From NCBI RefSeq assembly GCF_044457565.1, contig NZ_JBITGZ010000009.1:221477-285476 (forward strand): a DNA stretch of 64,000 bases. Direction: 5' to 3'. Both the position numbers and the translations under genes were made by a program. The notes beneath the pieces are model-generated. The model did not search any database. It was not told where the DNA came from and was given only the letters and a program-made list of their open reading frames with translations. This DNA is from Kitasatospora sp044457565 (lineage in GTDB: Bacteria > Actinomycetota > Actinomycetes > Streptomycetales > Streptomycetaceae). Shown here in pieces: positions 25,395-34,118 of the stretch (the stretch's first letter is position 1; every line of letters begins with the position of its first letter).

Positions 25395-25889
25395 ATGTCT
25401 TTTCTCCGCCGTCGCTCCGGCCAGCCCGCAGGCCCGGACTTCGACGTGCTCGCGATGGACCCGGGCGACTGGCCCGGCGATTTCGGCGCCGCCATGATGG
25501 CCGCACCGGACGGCACCTGCCAGGGGATCTTCCTTCGGTACGACCTGTTCGGTGGCAGAGGTCCGGCAATGTTCATCGGGAATTTGCCCGAGGGCTCGCC
25601 GGCCAGGGACAGCGAGGACGGCGTCCCGTTCGAGGTCCGGCAGCTGCTCGCGGCGCTGGAGAACGAGGAGCCGGTGGACTTCGTCTCCGCCGAGGACTTC
25701 CCGGTCATGCTCGGCGACGACCTGCTGATCGTGAAGAAGGTCAAGGTCACCGAGGAGCGGGTGTTCTGCTCCCAGTTCGGCCGCAGCGACGGCGTCCAGG
25801 TCACCATCGCCTCCTGGGACCGGCCGATTTCGGACGACCTCTACCAGCTCCTGAAGCCGCTGCCCGCGGACATGTTCCAGCAGGGCTGA
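25395..25889 (+). CDS. Conserved actinobacterial protein of unknown function, 164 residues
   Basis: I do not recognise a named domain. The protein is soluble and acidic, with LAMDPGDWPGDFGAAMMA, FLRYDLFGGRGPAMFIGNLP, FEVRQLLAALENEEPVDFVSAEDFPVML and ASWDRPISDDLYQLLKPLP. There is no signal peptide or membrane segment. Similar short proteins are, to my knowledge, widespread in streptomycetes without assigned function. The frame stays open far upstream, but the -10-like hexamer before the ATG and the change in composition fix the start. A strong promoter for a small ORF lies directly after its stop. Confidence 0.75.
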   Translation: MSFLRRRSGQPAGPDFDVLAMDPGDWPGDFGAAMMAAPDGTCQGIFLRYDLFGGRGPAMFIGNLPEGSPARDSEDGVPFEVRQLLAALENEEPVDFVSAEDFPVMLGDDLLIVKKVKVTEERVFCSQFGRSDGVQVTIASWDRPISDDLYQLLKPLPADMFQQG

Positions 25890-25906
25890 CCTGGAGCGCC
25901 CGCTGC

Positions 25907-25936
25907 TTGACGGTTTCGATCAACGCTTCGTACAGT
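25907..25936 (+). promoter_or_regulatory. Consensus-like promoter for a leaderless small ORF
   Basis: TTGACG (25907-25912) and TACAGT (25931-25936) are separated by 18 bp; the ATG of the small ORF begins seven bases after the -10. This is among the best-scoring promoters by eye in the window. Confidence 0.65.
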
Positions 25937-25943
25937 CGCGGAC

Positions 25944-26054
25944 ATGTCGTGCCGTCTCCCACTGCTGACCCTCTCCCGGCCTCCGGCCGCAGGGACCTCC
26001 ACCGGCCGTTCCGGCCCGCGGCGTACCGCCGGCGAGGCGTGTCCGGGCAGGTGA
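25944..26054 (+). CDS. Leaderless 36-residue small ORF upstream of acyl-CoA dehydrogenase
   Basis: The ORF MSCRLPLLTLSRPPAAG...(36 residues) starts where transcription from the adjacent promoter should begin, so it would be translated from a leaderless message. It has two Cys, five Pro and six Arg residues and ends with ACPGR before TGA. The acyl-CoA dehydrogenase gene begins 177 bp downstream. Position and size suit a leader peptide that senses an amino acid or translation state, but no obvious codon run or attenuator pair was confirmed. It could instead be a short membrane-neutral peptide or not be translated at all. Confidence 0.4.
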   Translation: MSCRLPLLTLSRPPAAGTSTGRSGPRRTAGEACPGR

Positions 26055-26231
26055 GAGGGCTTCGTCCCGCCGTGGCGGTGTGCGGCCGGCCGACCAGTCG
26101 GCCCTGATCCGGGGCCCGCCGTTCGCGGTGGCGACGTCCGGGGCCCGTCGTGTCCGGATCACCGCACGCGCGTCCGGCGTGCCGTCCGCAGTTGCCGAGC
26201 CCCACGCTGCCCGCCCGGAGGCACCAGCACC

Positions 26232-27518
26232 ATGAGCACCAGCGCAGACCAGTCGCCCGCCGACCCGGCCGGACCCGGGCCGACCAAGGCCGGGCCGACC
26301 GACCCCACGCCGGTCGCCGAGGCGCTCGCCCGGCTGCCCAGGGTCGTCGACCTGCTGGCCGCCCGGGCCGAGGAGCACGACCGCGACGCGACCTTCCCCT
26401 ACCAGGGTATCGAAGCCGTGCACGAGGCCGGACTGCTCACCCTGACGGTGGATCAGCGCTACGGCGGCCCCGGCGGCGCGCTGGCCGACGTCGTCCGGGT
26501 GCTCGCCCAACTCGGACGCGGTGACGCCTCGGTGGCGGTGGTCACCGCCTTCACACTCCTTCAGCACGCCGAACAGGCACGGACATCCGTCTGGCCGACG
26601 GCCGGATACCGCCGCCTGCTGGCCGAATCCCGACGCGGGCCCGCTCTCGTCAGTGCCCTCCGGATGGAGCCCGGCCGGCCCGGCCCGCTCCCGGCGACCA
26701 TCGCCCGACGGGACGGCGACGACTGGCTGCTGAGTGGCCGAAAGACGTACTGTGCCGGAGCCGAGGCCCTGGCCTGGATGGCCGTCACGGCCCGCACCGA
26801 CGAACCGGTGCCGCGGGTCGGCAGCTTCCTGGTACGCGGGGACAGCGCGGGCATCGAGATCGACCCCACCTGGGACCAACTCGGCCTGCGCGCCAGCGCC
26901 AGCCACGACGTCGTTCTGGACGCGGTCCGGGTGCCGGCCGGTCTCGCCCTCGCCCTGACCCCCGGCCCGGCCGTCCGACCGGACGACACTCCCGCCACGG
27001 ACGACACTCCGGCCACGGGCGCCACCCGTGCCTCGGGCGCCGTGCCCGAAGCCGAACTCGCCCAGGCCTGGCACGACCTGGCGCTCTCCAGCATCTACCT
27101 CGGCGTCGCCCGGGCGGCCCAGGACTGGCTGGTGCGCTTCCTCAACCAGCGCACCCCGGCCAACCTCACCGAACCGCTCGCCGCGCTGCCCCGCTACCGC
27201 GGCGCACTGGGCGAGATCGAGGCCCTGCTGATCGGGGCCGAGGAGCTGATCGACGGCCTGGCGCCCCGGGTCGACCGCGCCGACCCGAAGGCCGTGGCCC
27301 GTACCGGCCCCGGCCGGCTGCTCGCCACCCGCGCCGCCGTGTCGGCCGTCCAGCAGGCGGTCTCGCTCACCGGCAATCCCGGCCTGAGCCGGCGGCATCC
27401 CCTGGAACGCTATCTGCGTGATGTGCTCAGCGGCCAGGTGCACTTCGCCGCCGACGAGGCCGTACTCGACGCGGCCGGCCGGGCCGCCCTCGACCGGTCG
27501 GCGCCGCGCGGCGTCTGA
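26232..27518 (+). CDS. Acyl-CoA dehydrogenase family flavoprotein
   Basis: The 428-residue protein follows the acyl-CoA dehydrogenase plan: N-terminal helices with GIEAVHEAGLLTLTVDQRYGG, a middle beta domain with GRKTYCAGAEALAWMAVTAR and DQLGLRASASHDVVLDAVRVP, and C-terminal helices (SSIYLGVARAAQDWLVRFLNQR). The family oxidises acyl thioesters, but some members are FMN-dependent monooxygenases of the SfnB/DszC type. The segment between residues about 250 and 270 is a repetitive Asp/Thr/Pro insertion (DDTPATDDTPATGATRASG). I cannot place a catalytic Glu with certainty. GGAGGCACC provides the ribosome site. Confidence 0.85.
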   Translation: MSTSADQSPADPAGPGPTKAGPTDPTPVAEALARLPRVVDLLAARAEEHDRDATFPYQGIEAVHEAGLLTLTVDQRYGGPGGALADVVRVLAQLGRGDASVAVVTAFTLLQHAEQARTSVWPTAGYRRLLAESRRGPALVSALRMEPGRPGPLPATIARRDGDDWLLSGRKTYCAGAEALAWMAVTARTDEPVPRVGSFLVRGDSAGIEIDPTWDQLGLRASASHDVVLDAVRVPAGLALALTPGPAVRPDDTPATDDTPATGATRASGAVPEAELAQAWHDLALSSIYLGVARAAQDWLVRFLNQRTPANLTEPLAALPRYRGALGEIEALLIGAEELIDGLAPRVDRADPKAVARTGPGRLLATRAAVSAVQQAVSLTGNPGLSRRHPLERYLRDVLSGQVHFAADEAVLDAAGRAALDRSAPRGV

Positions 27519-27636
27519 CGGGCGTTCGGCGGCCGACGGCATCGGCCCCACGTCGTCCTGCTCGTACCTGTCCCTCTTGTGGTCGTACCTCTCTGCGCTG
27601 CTCGGTGCCGCTGTCCCGCGGCGGGCCCGCCTCCGT

Positions 27637-28851
27637 TCAGCGGGTGCCGACGGCGGCGCGGACGGCCCGGCGGGCGAGCGCGGCGTCGTCGTACAGACGG
27701 CGGATCATGATGCGCTGTTCCTCGCCCGCCCCGGGGACGTCGTACAGCCGGATCTCCCGCATCAGCACCAGAACCAGGTTGACCAGGAACGCGTCCCGGG
27801 CCAGCGTGCCCCCGGACTGGGCGAGTTGGCTGATCTGGCGGCGGGCCGCGGTGTCCCCGGACAGCACGCCCCAGAGCATCGCCAGGTCGTAGCCGGGCAG
27901 GTACCAGCCGGCCTGCTCCCAGTCGACCAGTACCGGGCCGGACGGCGCGAGCAGCATGTTGCTGAGCAGCGCGTCGCCGTGACAGAGCTGGAGCGGGGCG
28001 TGCGCGAGGCCGTGCATCAGCCCGCGCAGGTCGCCGGCGTCCCGGTCGGTCAGCTGGCCCACCGAGTGGAACCGGGCGATCTCCAGCTGGTAGTCCAGCG
28101 GGGCGTGGAAGACGTCCGTGGGCGGCCGCCACAGGTTGAGGGTGCGGACGGCGGCGAGCAGTGCCCGTACCTCGCCCGGCGTGGGCGCGTTGACGGGGTG
28201 GCGCTCGCGGGCGGCGGGCCGGCCCGGAATGCGCTCCATCACCAGCACGCAGCGGTCGTGGTCGGCCGCCACCAGCCGGGGCAGCCGCACCGGCGGGCGG
28301 TGCCGGACGAACGCCCGGTAGACCGCCACCTCGTGGTGGAAGTCGGCCACCAGCTGGTCGAACTGCTCGCCGCGAACCGCCTGCGGGGCGAGGCACTTGG
28401 CGACGACGGGGGTGCGTCCGATGGTTCCGGCCACCAGGATGTGGCGGCCGCCCTCGCGCAGCACCTGGCGCGGGGTGAAGGCGGGACATATCCGCGAGAT
28501 GTTGCCGAGCGCGGCCCGCACGGCCGGGGTCTGGAGGGCGGCCGGGTCGATCCGCTCGGTGACGGCGGGCTGGGCGGACCGGCCGCGCAGCATCCGGTGG
28601 TCGACGCCCGGCCGGGCGACGGGCCCCCGGTGCGGGGCACCGCCGTTGAGGGCGGGATCGGGGGTGCGCAGTCCCAGCGCCGTGCGGCCGGCCTGGCCCC
28701 GCGCGTCCGTGGACCGGCTGTCGGTGCCGCGCGGAGGGGCCGGCCGGCCCTGTGGCGCGGGCTTCGGGCCGGGACGGCTGCCGGCTGCGGTGGGGGGACG
28801 CAGCGCGGTGCGAGTGACGGTCGGGGTGGGGGAGGTCGCTGAGGAATACAT
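27637..28851 (-). CDS. Aminoglycoside phosphotransferase-like kinase (APH fold)
   Basis: The 404-residue protein has a 110-residue disordered N-terminus followed by a kinase-like fold. VVAKCLAPQAV carries the ATP-contacting Lys, VLVMERIPG the hinge, LCHGDALLSNMLL the catalytic Asp and Asn, and VLVDWEQAGW the metal-binding Asp. These are the APH/choline-kinase motifs. Substrates of the family include antibiotics, choline, homoserine and sugars; none can be chosen from sequence. It is convergent with the dehydrogenase gene and divergent from the NsdA-like regulator, with 474 bp between the latter starts. Confidence 0.85.
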   Translation of the reverse strand: MYSSATSPTPTVTRTALRPPTAAGSRPGPKPAPQGRPAPPRGTDSRSTDARGQAGRTALGLRTPDPALNGGAPHRGPVARPGVDHRMLRGRSAQPAVTERIDPAALQTPAVRAALGNISRICPAFTPRQVLREGGRHILVAGTIGRTPVVAKCLAPQAVRGEQFDQLVADFHHEVAVYRAFVRHRPPVRLPRLVAADHDRCVLVMERIPGRPAARERHPVNAPTPGEVRALLAAVRTLNLWRPPTDVFHAPLDYQLEIARFHSVGQLTDRDAGDLRGLMHGLAHAPLQLCHGDALLSNMLLAPSGPVLVDWEQAGWYLPGYDLAMLWGVLSGDTAARRQISQLAQSGGTLARDAFLVNLVLVLMREIRLYDVPGAGEEQRIMIRRLYDDAALARRAVRAAVGTR

Positions 28852-29325
28852 AGGGGGTGGGTGATCCCTTCCTTGCCGTCGGCGGGCTTGCCCCCGCTGG
28901 TGCGGGGGAGGGCGGGCGATGCGGCTTCCTGGCGCATCTCCTGCCCCGCTCGGTGCGGGCGGGTGGAGCGTGGGCGCCGGGCACGGACGGAGAGCGGTGC
29001 TCTCGCGAACGGCCACCGGGGAGCCGTCCGCACCCTGGGGAATGCGGCGGTCCGACTGCCGTCGGCCGTGCCCGGCGCAGCCGCGCCACCCGACCGCGCC
29101 ACCCCCTCGGGTGAGGTCCGGGAAGCGCCCCTGACGGGCCCGGTGACGTGCACCGGTCCGTCCTGGGCGCCTCCCGGACCCAAGGGGCGAGGTGGCGCAC
29201 CTCTACATCACACCGGAGTGCGACTGGCACACCAGCTGGCGGACCCTGGCGAAGCATGGCGAATGCTCGCTTGGCACATGACAGCGCATTACTGTCGAAC
29301 CAGCCGAGGAACCTGGGGGCTTCAC
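28852..29325. other. 474-bp divergent control region
   Basis: It lies between the phosphotransferase and the NsdA-like regulator. The right part (29215-29320) is less GC-rich and has a -10-like TACTGT near 29291, probably the regulator promoter. No gene was identified. Confidence 0.4.
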
Positions 29326-30807
29326 GTGAGCAAGGAACCCAACGCCAGACTGGCCGACCTGTTCGCCCTGACCGGATGGTCCAAGGGTGAGCTCGCGCGG
29401 CTGGTCAACCGCCGGGGTGCGGCGATGGGGCAGCAGCAGCTGTCCACCGACACCTCGCGGGTGCGCCGCTGGATCGAGCAGGGGGAGATCCCCCGCGATC
29501 CGGTGCCACGGGTGCTGGCGGCCGTGTTCACGGAGCGGCTCGGCCGTGTCGTCACCACTGAGGACCTCGGTCTGGAACGACACCGGCCCACCAGGTCCGG
29601 AACGGCGCAGTCCGCGGTGCCCTGGGAGCCGGATCGAACGGCTGCGGTCCTCACCGAGTTCACGGGAATGGACCTCATGCTCAACCGACGTGGATTGGTG
29701 GGCGCGGGAGCCGCGCTCACGGCCGGAGCGGCGATCGCCGACTCCCTTCAGGGCTGGCTCGGTGGCGAGGCGGTGGCGTACGCGGCCACCCGGCCCGGCC
29801 CCCGGCAGGTGATCACCCAGGGCGGCGCCCGGCCGGTGGTGGACGTGTACGACTCGGGCCCGGTCGGGTTCGAGGAGGTGGAGGCCCTGGAGCGCTCGGT
29901 GGAGGTGTTCCGGGCCTGGGACGCCTCGCGCGGGGGCGGACTCCAGCGCAAGGCCGTGGTCGGCCAGTTGAACGAGGTCGGCGGCCTGCTGACGCACCGC
30001 CACGCCCCTGCGGTGGACCGCCGGCTGTGGACGGTCGCCGCCAACCTCGCGGTGCTGGCCGGCTGGATGTCGCACGACGTGGGCCTGGAGCCGACGGCGC
30101 AGAAGTACTTCATGATCGCTGCTCAGGCGGCCAAGGAGGCGGACGACCGCCCCAGGGCCGGCGAGGCGATCTCCCGGGCCGCCCGGCAGATGCTGCACCT
30201 GGGCCGGGCCGACGACGCCCTGGATCTCATGGAGGCGGCCAAGGCCAGCGGCGGTACCGAGGCGCTGCCCAGGACCAGAGCCATGCTGCACACCGTCGAG
30301 GCCTGGGCGCAGGCCTCGCTGGGCCGCGCGCAGGCGACCAGACGGGTGCTCGGCGAGGCCGAGGAGCTGTTCGTCCAGGACAACGGCGAGCCTTCGCCGT
30401 CCTGGATGCAGCTGTTCAACGAGGCCGAGCTGCACGGGATGCAGGCGCTGGTCTACCGGACGCTGGCCGAGCACGACCCGAGCGCCGGTCCGTTGGCGGC
30501 CCGCCACGCCAAGCTCGCGATCGCGCTCCGGGCGCAGACCGGGCGCGAGCGCTCGGCGCTGCTCGACCGGATCACCCTCGCCTCGGTGTACTGGCTCTCC
30601 GGCGAGCTCGACGAGGCGCAGGTCCAGGCGAAGCTGGCGATGGCCGCGATCGGCCAGACCTCCTCGCACCGCACCTGGGACCGGTTGCGCGAGATGTACC
30701 GCCTCACCGCGCGCTACCAGGGCATGCCCGTGGTCGACGAGCTGCGCGACGAACTGCGGCGGGAGCTGCTCCTGGTGGACGCGAAGCAGCGGCCGCGCCA
30801 GGCCTGA
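29326..30807 (+). CDS. NsdA-like TPR regulatory protein
   Basis: The 493-residue protein begins with SKEPNARLADLFALTGWSKGELARLVNRR and DTSRVRRWIEQGEIPRDPVPR, a helix-turn-helix-like N-terminus. A segment MLNRRGLVGAGAALTAGAAI and then repeated helical pairs (ALDLMEAAKASGG, RAMLHTVEAWAQASLGRAQATR, AKLAIALRAQTGRERSALLDR) of TPR type follow. This layout matches the streptomycete NsdA family, negative regulators of sporulation and antibiotic production; several paralogues exist, so the exact orthologue is uncertain. The GTG at 29326 starts the conserved SKEPNARL segment. Likely role: developmental control through protein-protein contacts. Confidence 0.78.
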   Translation: MSKEPNARLADLFALTGWSKGELARLVNRRGAAMGQQQLSTDTSRVRRWIEQGEIPRDPVPRVLAAVFTERLGRVVTTEDLGLERHRPTRSGTAQSAVPWEPDRTAAVLTEFTGMDLMLNRRGLVGAGAALTAGAAIADSLQGWLGGEAVAYAATRPGPRQVITQGGARPVVDVYDSGPVGFEEVEALERSVEVFRAWDASRGGGLQRKAVVGQLNEVGGLLTHRHAPAVDRRLWTVAANLAVLAGWMSHDVGLEPTAQKYFMIAAQAAKEADDRPRAGEAISRAARQMLHLGRADDALDLMEAAKASGGTEALPRTRAMLHTVEAWAQASLGRAQATRRVLGEAEELFVQDNGEPSPSWMQLFNEAELHGMQALVYRTLAEHDPSAGPLAARHAKLAIALRAQTGRERSALLDRITLASVYWLSGELDEAQVQAKLAMAAIGQTSSHRTWDRLREMYRLTARYQGMPVVDELRDELRRELLLVDAKQRPRQA

Positions 30808-30983
30808 GCGACACCCGAGCAAGGCTTGAGCGAGGCCCGAGCGAGGCCTGGAACGGGGGCCTGATCTGGGCCTGATGCCGCCCTCACCGGCTGCTGTCCG
30901 GGCTGCGCCGTGCTTTCGGGCTGCGCCGTGCTCTCGGCCTGGGCTGCTTTCGCGCTGCCCCGTAGGGGCTCCGGCCGGGCCGG
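30808..30983. repeat. Degenerate short repeats between convergent genes
   Basis: The stretch holds imperfect copies of gagcgaggc (30823-30848) and two copies of cgggctgcgccgtgct (30898-30930). It separates the NsdA-like gene from the convergent PAS gene. Confidence 0.5.
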
Positions 30984-31343
30984 TCAGCCGGCGCTGAGCA
31001 GCATTCGCAGCGCGATGACCCTGCCGTCCTGGTCGAGGACGGGTCCCGACACACAGCGCACGGCGCGCAGCCCGCCATCGGGGTGGCGGACCTGGACGGT
31101 GCCGCTCGGCGTGCGCCCGTGCACCAGGGCGTCCGTCATCATCCGCCGCAGCGTCGCCCGGTCCCGCGCGGGCAGCCGGGCGGGGAGCCGGTCCAGCGTG
31201 AGCGGCCCCAGCCGCGGGTCGCGGCCGAGCAGCAGGTAGGTCTCGGGAGACCAGTGGACGGTGTCGGTGAGCAGGTCCCACTCGGCGACGCCGGCGCCTG
31301 CCGTCGTGCCCGCCGGAAGGACGGTCGGGGAGGGGGTGATCAT
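30984..31343 (-). CDS. Single-domain PAS protein
   Basis: The 119-residue product is a lone PAS fold: VAEWDLLTDTVHWSPETYLLLGRDP is a PAS_3-type opening, and HPDGGLRAVRCVSGPVLDQDGRVIALRML is the closing strand pair. There is no kinase, cyclase or ANTAR domain attached. It may bind a ligand and act on a partner encoded elsewhere. The ATG at 31343 gives the complete domain; the ribosome site is weak. It diverges from the HEAT-like protein gene. Confidence 0.72.
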   Translation of the reverse strand: MITPSPTVLPAGTTAGAGVAEWDLLTDTVHWSPETYLLLGRDPRLGPLTLDRLPARLPARDRATLRRMMTDALVHGRTPSGTVQVRHPDGGLRAVRCVSGPVLDQDGRVIALRMLLSAG

Positions 31344-31676
31344 CCGGTGACCCCACGGGTGGTCGTGTTCAGCCTGTGAGACGACTGTCGCACACCGGTA
31401 CCGAACCTGTGAGGGAATTGGACAAATCTCCCGACCATGTTCCTCCGGCATATGCCGGACCTGCCCCGGGCAGCCGGACGGCGGGCCCCCGGGGCCGAGC
31501 GGTGGACAACGCCGCAGCCCCGGGGCCGCGCCCGGTTCGCCCTGTGTGCGCAGGGGCCGCTCAGGCGGTAACCTTCGGTGATTCCGGCGCCCGGGCGCCC
31601 ACGCAGTACGGACCGAAGACACCCCGGCGACGGAAATCCCGTTGCCACTACGACCGCCGCAACGGATGCTGACCTC
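31344..31676. other. 333-bp divergent intergenic region
   Basis: It lies between the PAS gene and the HEAT-like gene. No gene, operator or convincing promoter was recognised. Confidence 0.4.
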
Positions 31677-33158
31677 ATGTTCGAGCCAGTGATAGCGCCA
31701 AGTGCCAGCCTCCTCGGCCTCCTCCAGCGAGGCCGCGGTGACGGGCAGCTCCATGCGCTGGCCGCCGACCGCGCCGAGGCCATCGCCGCCCTTGAGGAGT
31801 GCGTCACCAGCGACCCGAGGTCCGACTGGCAGGTCGAGAACCGCTCCCTCTACTACGCACGCCTCTACATGGAGCTCGAAGCGCCGCTCGACGGCATCGA
31901 GGACCACCTGCACGACCCCGAGGACCTGCTCGACGGTGACGAGGGCCGCACCGGCCTCGCCCTCTCGGTCCTCGGCCACCTCGCCGCGTACGGGCGCCGC
32001 GACGCCCTGCTGCTGCTGCGCGAGTACGCCGCCACCGGCACCAACTGGTCCTGGGCACTGGACGAGCTGGCGATGCGCGACGACGACCAGGGCCTGCTGG
32101 TCCTGGGCCCCGCCGTCCTCGACCGCTTCCCACCAGGCCCGGAGGGCGACGCCGAGCTGCGCGCCGCCGTGCGCGGTGCGTACGAGCCCCGGCCCTGGCG
32201 GCTGTGGGCCGCGCACCACCCGAGAGTGGCCACCGCGAGCGAGCAGTCGCCCTTCGACCTCTGGCAGCGCCAGCTGAACCGCAGCGGCGTCACCCCGGGC
32301 TGGAGCGCCGCCGACGTGCTCGCCTGGGCCGACGAGGCCGGCGAGAACGTACCCGGCCGGCCCGGCGACACCGGGGCGGACGACTCCGATCCCGACGGGC
32401 CGGACGCGGTTGCCCGCCGGGCCGCCGCGGCGGCGCGCTGCCTGGCCGCCGTCGTCCGGCCCGAGGACCGGGCGACCGTCCTGGACGCCGCCCACCGCGG
32501 CCTGCCCGGCGCCCGCCGGGCCGCCCTGCGGTACCTGGTCGACCAGCAGGACGAGGAGGCCGCCGCCCTGATCGAGGCCGCCGCGGCCGACGTGGACGTC
32601 CGGATCGTGCGCGCGGCCCTGGAGGTGCTCGGCCGGATGCGCGGACCGCAGGCACTGGCCCACGCCCGCCGCTGGGCCGACCCTGCCACCGGTGGCGCCG
32701 ACAGCGCCCTCGGCGAGGCCGCCGTCCAACTGCTCGCGGACGCGGGTGAGCCCTGCGACGCGCCGCTGGTGGTGGCCGGATTGCGCCGCTGGGTGTCGGT
32801 GCGCGGAGTCTCCGGCGCCGGGCTCGGCACCCTGGTCGACGGCGCGGGGCGGCTGGCCGCCGCCGGAGCCGTCCCCGTTCTGCGCCACATCTACGGCGAG
32901 GCCGCGTCCTCGCAGCTGCGCGGGCGCGCTGCGCAGGCGCTCGCCACCACCGATGTGCACTTCCCGGAGGGGCCCGCCGTCGAGTGCCTCTGGGACTGCG
33001 AGGAGAGCACCCGTGAGCTCGCCGCCCGGCATGTCGCCACCACCGGCGACGCCCGCGTGCTGGAGCGCCTGCGCCGCCTCGCCGCCGACCCGGCCGAGGA
33101 GGCCGAGGTCCACGCCGCCGTACGCGGGCGTCTGACCTCGCGCGAGCGCAGCCGCTAG
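31677..33158 (+). CDS. HEAT-repeat-like helical protein, 493 residues
   Basis: The protein is almost all helical and Ala-rich, with short repeated helix pairs such as AALRYLVDQQDEEAAALIEAA and IVRAALEVLGRMRGPQALAHAR, and QLRGRAAQALATTDVHFPEGPA. These resemble HEAT or PBS-lyase-like repeats. No catalytic motif, signal peptide or membrane segment is visible. I placed the start at the ATG of MFEPVIAPS; the open frame upstream encodes an Arg/Pro-rich shadow. Function unknown; proteins of this sort are usually scaffolds. A strong terminator hairpin follows the stop. Confidence 0.7.
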   Translation: MFEPVIAPSASLLGLLQRGRGDGQLHALAADRAEAIAALEECVTSDPRSDWQVENRSLYYARLYMELEAPLDGIEDHLHDPEDLLDGDEGRTGLALSVLGHLAAYGRRDALLLLREYAATGTNWSWALDELAMRDDDQGLLVLGPAVLDRFPPGPEGDAELRAAVRGAYEPRPWRLWAAHHPRVATASEQSPFDLWQRQLNRSGVTPGWSAADVLAWADEAGENVPGRPGDTGADDSDPDGPDAVARRAAAAARCLAAVVRPEDRATVLDAAHRGLPGARRAALRYLVDQQDEEAAALIEAAAADVDVRIVRAALEVLGRMRGPQALAHARRWADPATGGADSALGEAAVQLLADAGEPCDAPLVVAGLRRWVSVRGVSGAGLGTLVDGAGRLAAAGAVPVLRHIYGEAASSQLRGRAAQALATTDVHFPEGPAVECLWDCEESTRELAARHVATTGDARVLERLRRLAADPAEEAEVHAAVRGRLTSRERSR

Positions 33159-33191
33159 GTGTCCGCCCCGCCGGGGCCCTGGGCCCGCCGG

Positions 33192-33246
33192 TGACGGCAC
33201 GATGCCCGGGACACCCCGCGCGGGGATCCCGGGCATCGTGCCGTCA
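33192..33246. terminator. Strong bidirectional terminator, 20-bp stem
   Basis: tgacggcacgatgcccggga (33192-33211) and its exact complement (33227-33246) flank an inner palindrome ccccgcgcgggg (33214-33225). It lies between the convergent HEAT-like and uppP genes. Confidence 0.9.
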
Positions 33247-33269
33247 GCGGCGGCGTCGGCGGCGCGTCA

Positions 33270-34118
33270 TCAGCCTGCGGGGACGCCGGCGTCGGGTTCC
33301 AGGATCCCGAGGGTGACCAGGGTGATGATCAGGACCCCGAGCAGCACCCGGTACACCACGAACGGCGTGAAGCTGTGCGTCGAGATGTACTTCAGGAACC
33401 AGGCGATCGCCGCGTAGCCGACCACGAAGGCGATCAGGGTCGCCAGGATGGTCGGACCCCAGGCGGGCGCCGGGCCCTCACCGATCTTGAAGAGTTCGAG
33501 CGTGCCCGAGGCCAGCACGGCCGGAATGGCGAGCAGGAACGAGTACCGGGCGGCCGCCTCCCGGCTGTAGCCGAGCAGCAGGCCGGCGCTGATCGTGCCG
33601 CCGGAGCGGGAGACGCCCGGGATCAGGGCGAGCGACTGCGCCAGCCCGTACCCGATCGCGTGCGGCAGGGTCAGGTCGCTGATCGGCCGGGCGTACCGGA
33701 CGGCCCGGCTCCGGTCCGCGACGGCGAGGATCAGGCCGAAGACGATGAGCGTGGTGCCGATCACCCGCAGGTCGCGCAGCGAGCTCTCGATGGTGTGCTG
33801 GAACACGGCGCCCAGGAGGGCGATCGGCAGGGTGCCGATGATGACGAACCAGCCCATCCGCGCGTCCTGCTCGGAGCGGAGCGCCGGGCGGAAGAGGGAG
33901 AGCGTCCAGGTCTTCACGATCGCCCAGATGTCGCGGCGGAAGTAGATCAGGACGGCGGACTCGGTGCCCAGTTGCGTGACGGCGGTGAAGGCGGCGCCCG
34001 GGTCGTCCCACCCGAGCAGGGCGGAGAACACCCGCAGGTGGGCGCTGGAGGAGATCGGCAGGAACTCGGTGAGCCCCTGGATGAGGCCGAGGACGGCTCC
34101 GTGGAACCATTCGATCAC
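33270..34118 (-). CDS. uppP: Undecaprenyl-diphosphatase (BacA/UppP)
   Basis: The 282-residue integral membrane protein has the UppP active-site motifs: GLIQGLTEFLPISSSAHL with the Gln/Glu pair and Ser cluster near the N-terminus, and PGVSRSGGTISAGLLLG in the middle. About eight hydrophobic segments follow (MGWFVIIGTLPIALLGAVF, TTLIVFGLILAVAD, FLLAIPAVLASGTLELF, ILATLIAFVVGYAAIAWFLKY). It recycles undecaprenyl diphosphate to the monophosphate carrier, needed for peptidoglycan and for the polysaccharides encoded earlier in the window, and gives bacitracin tolerance. The GTG at 34118 was chosen because the conserved VIEWFHGAVLG begins there. Confidence 0.95.
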   Translation of the reverse strand: MIEWFHGAVLGLIQGLTEFLPISSSAHLRVFSALLGWDDPGAAFTAVTQLGTESAVLIYFRRDIWAIVKTWTLSLFRPALRSEQDARMGWFVIIGTLPIALLGAVFQHTIESSLRDLRVIGTTLIVFGLILAVADRSRAVRYARPISDLTLPHAIGYGLAQSLALIPGVSRSGGTISAGLLLGYSREAAARYSFLLAIPAVLASGTLELFKIGEGPAPAWGPTILATLIAFVVGYAAIAWFLKYISTHSFTPFVVYRVLLGVLIITLVTLGILEPDAGVPAG

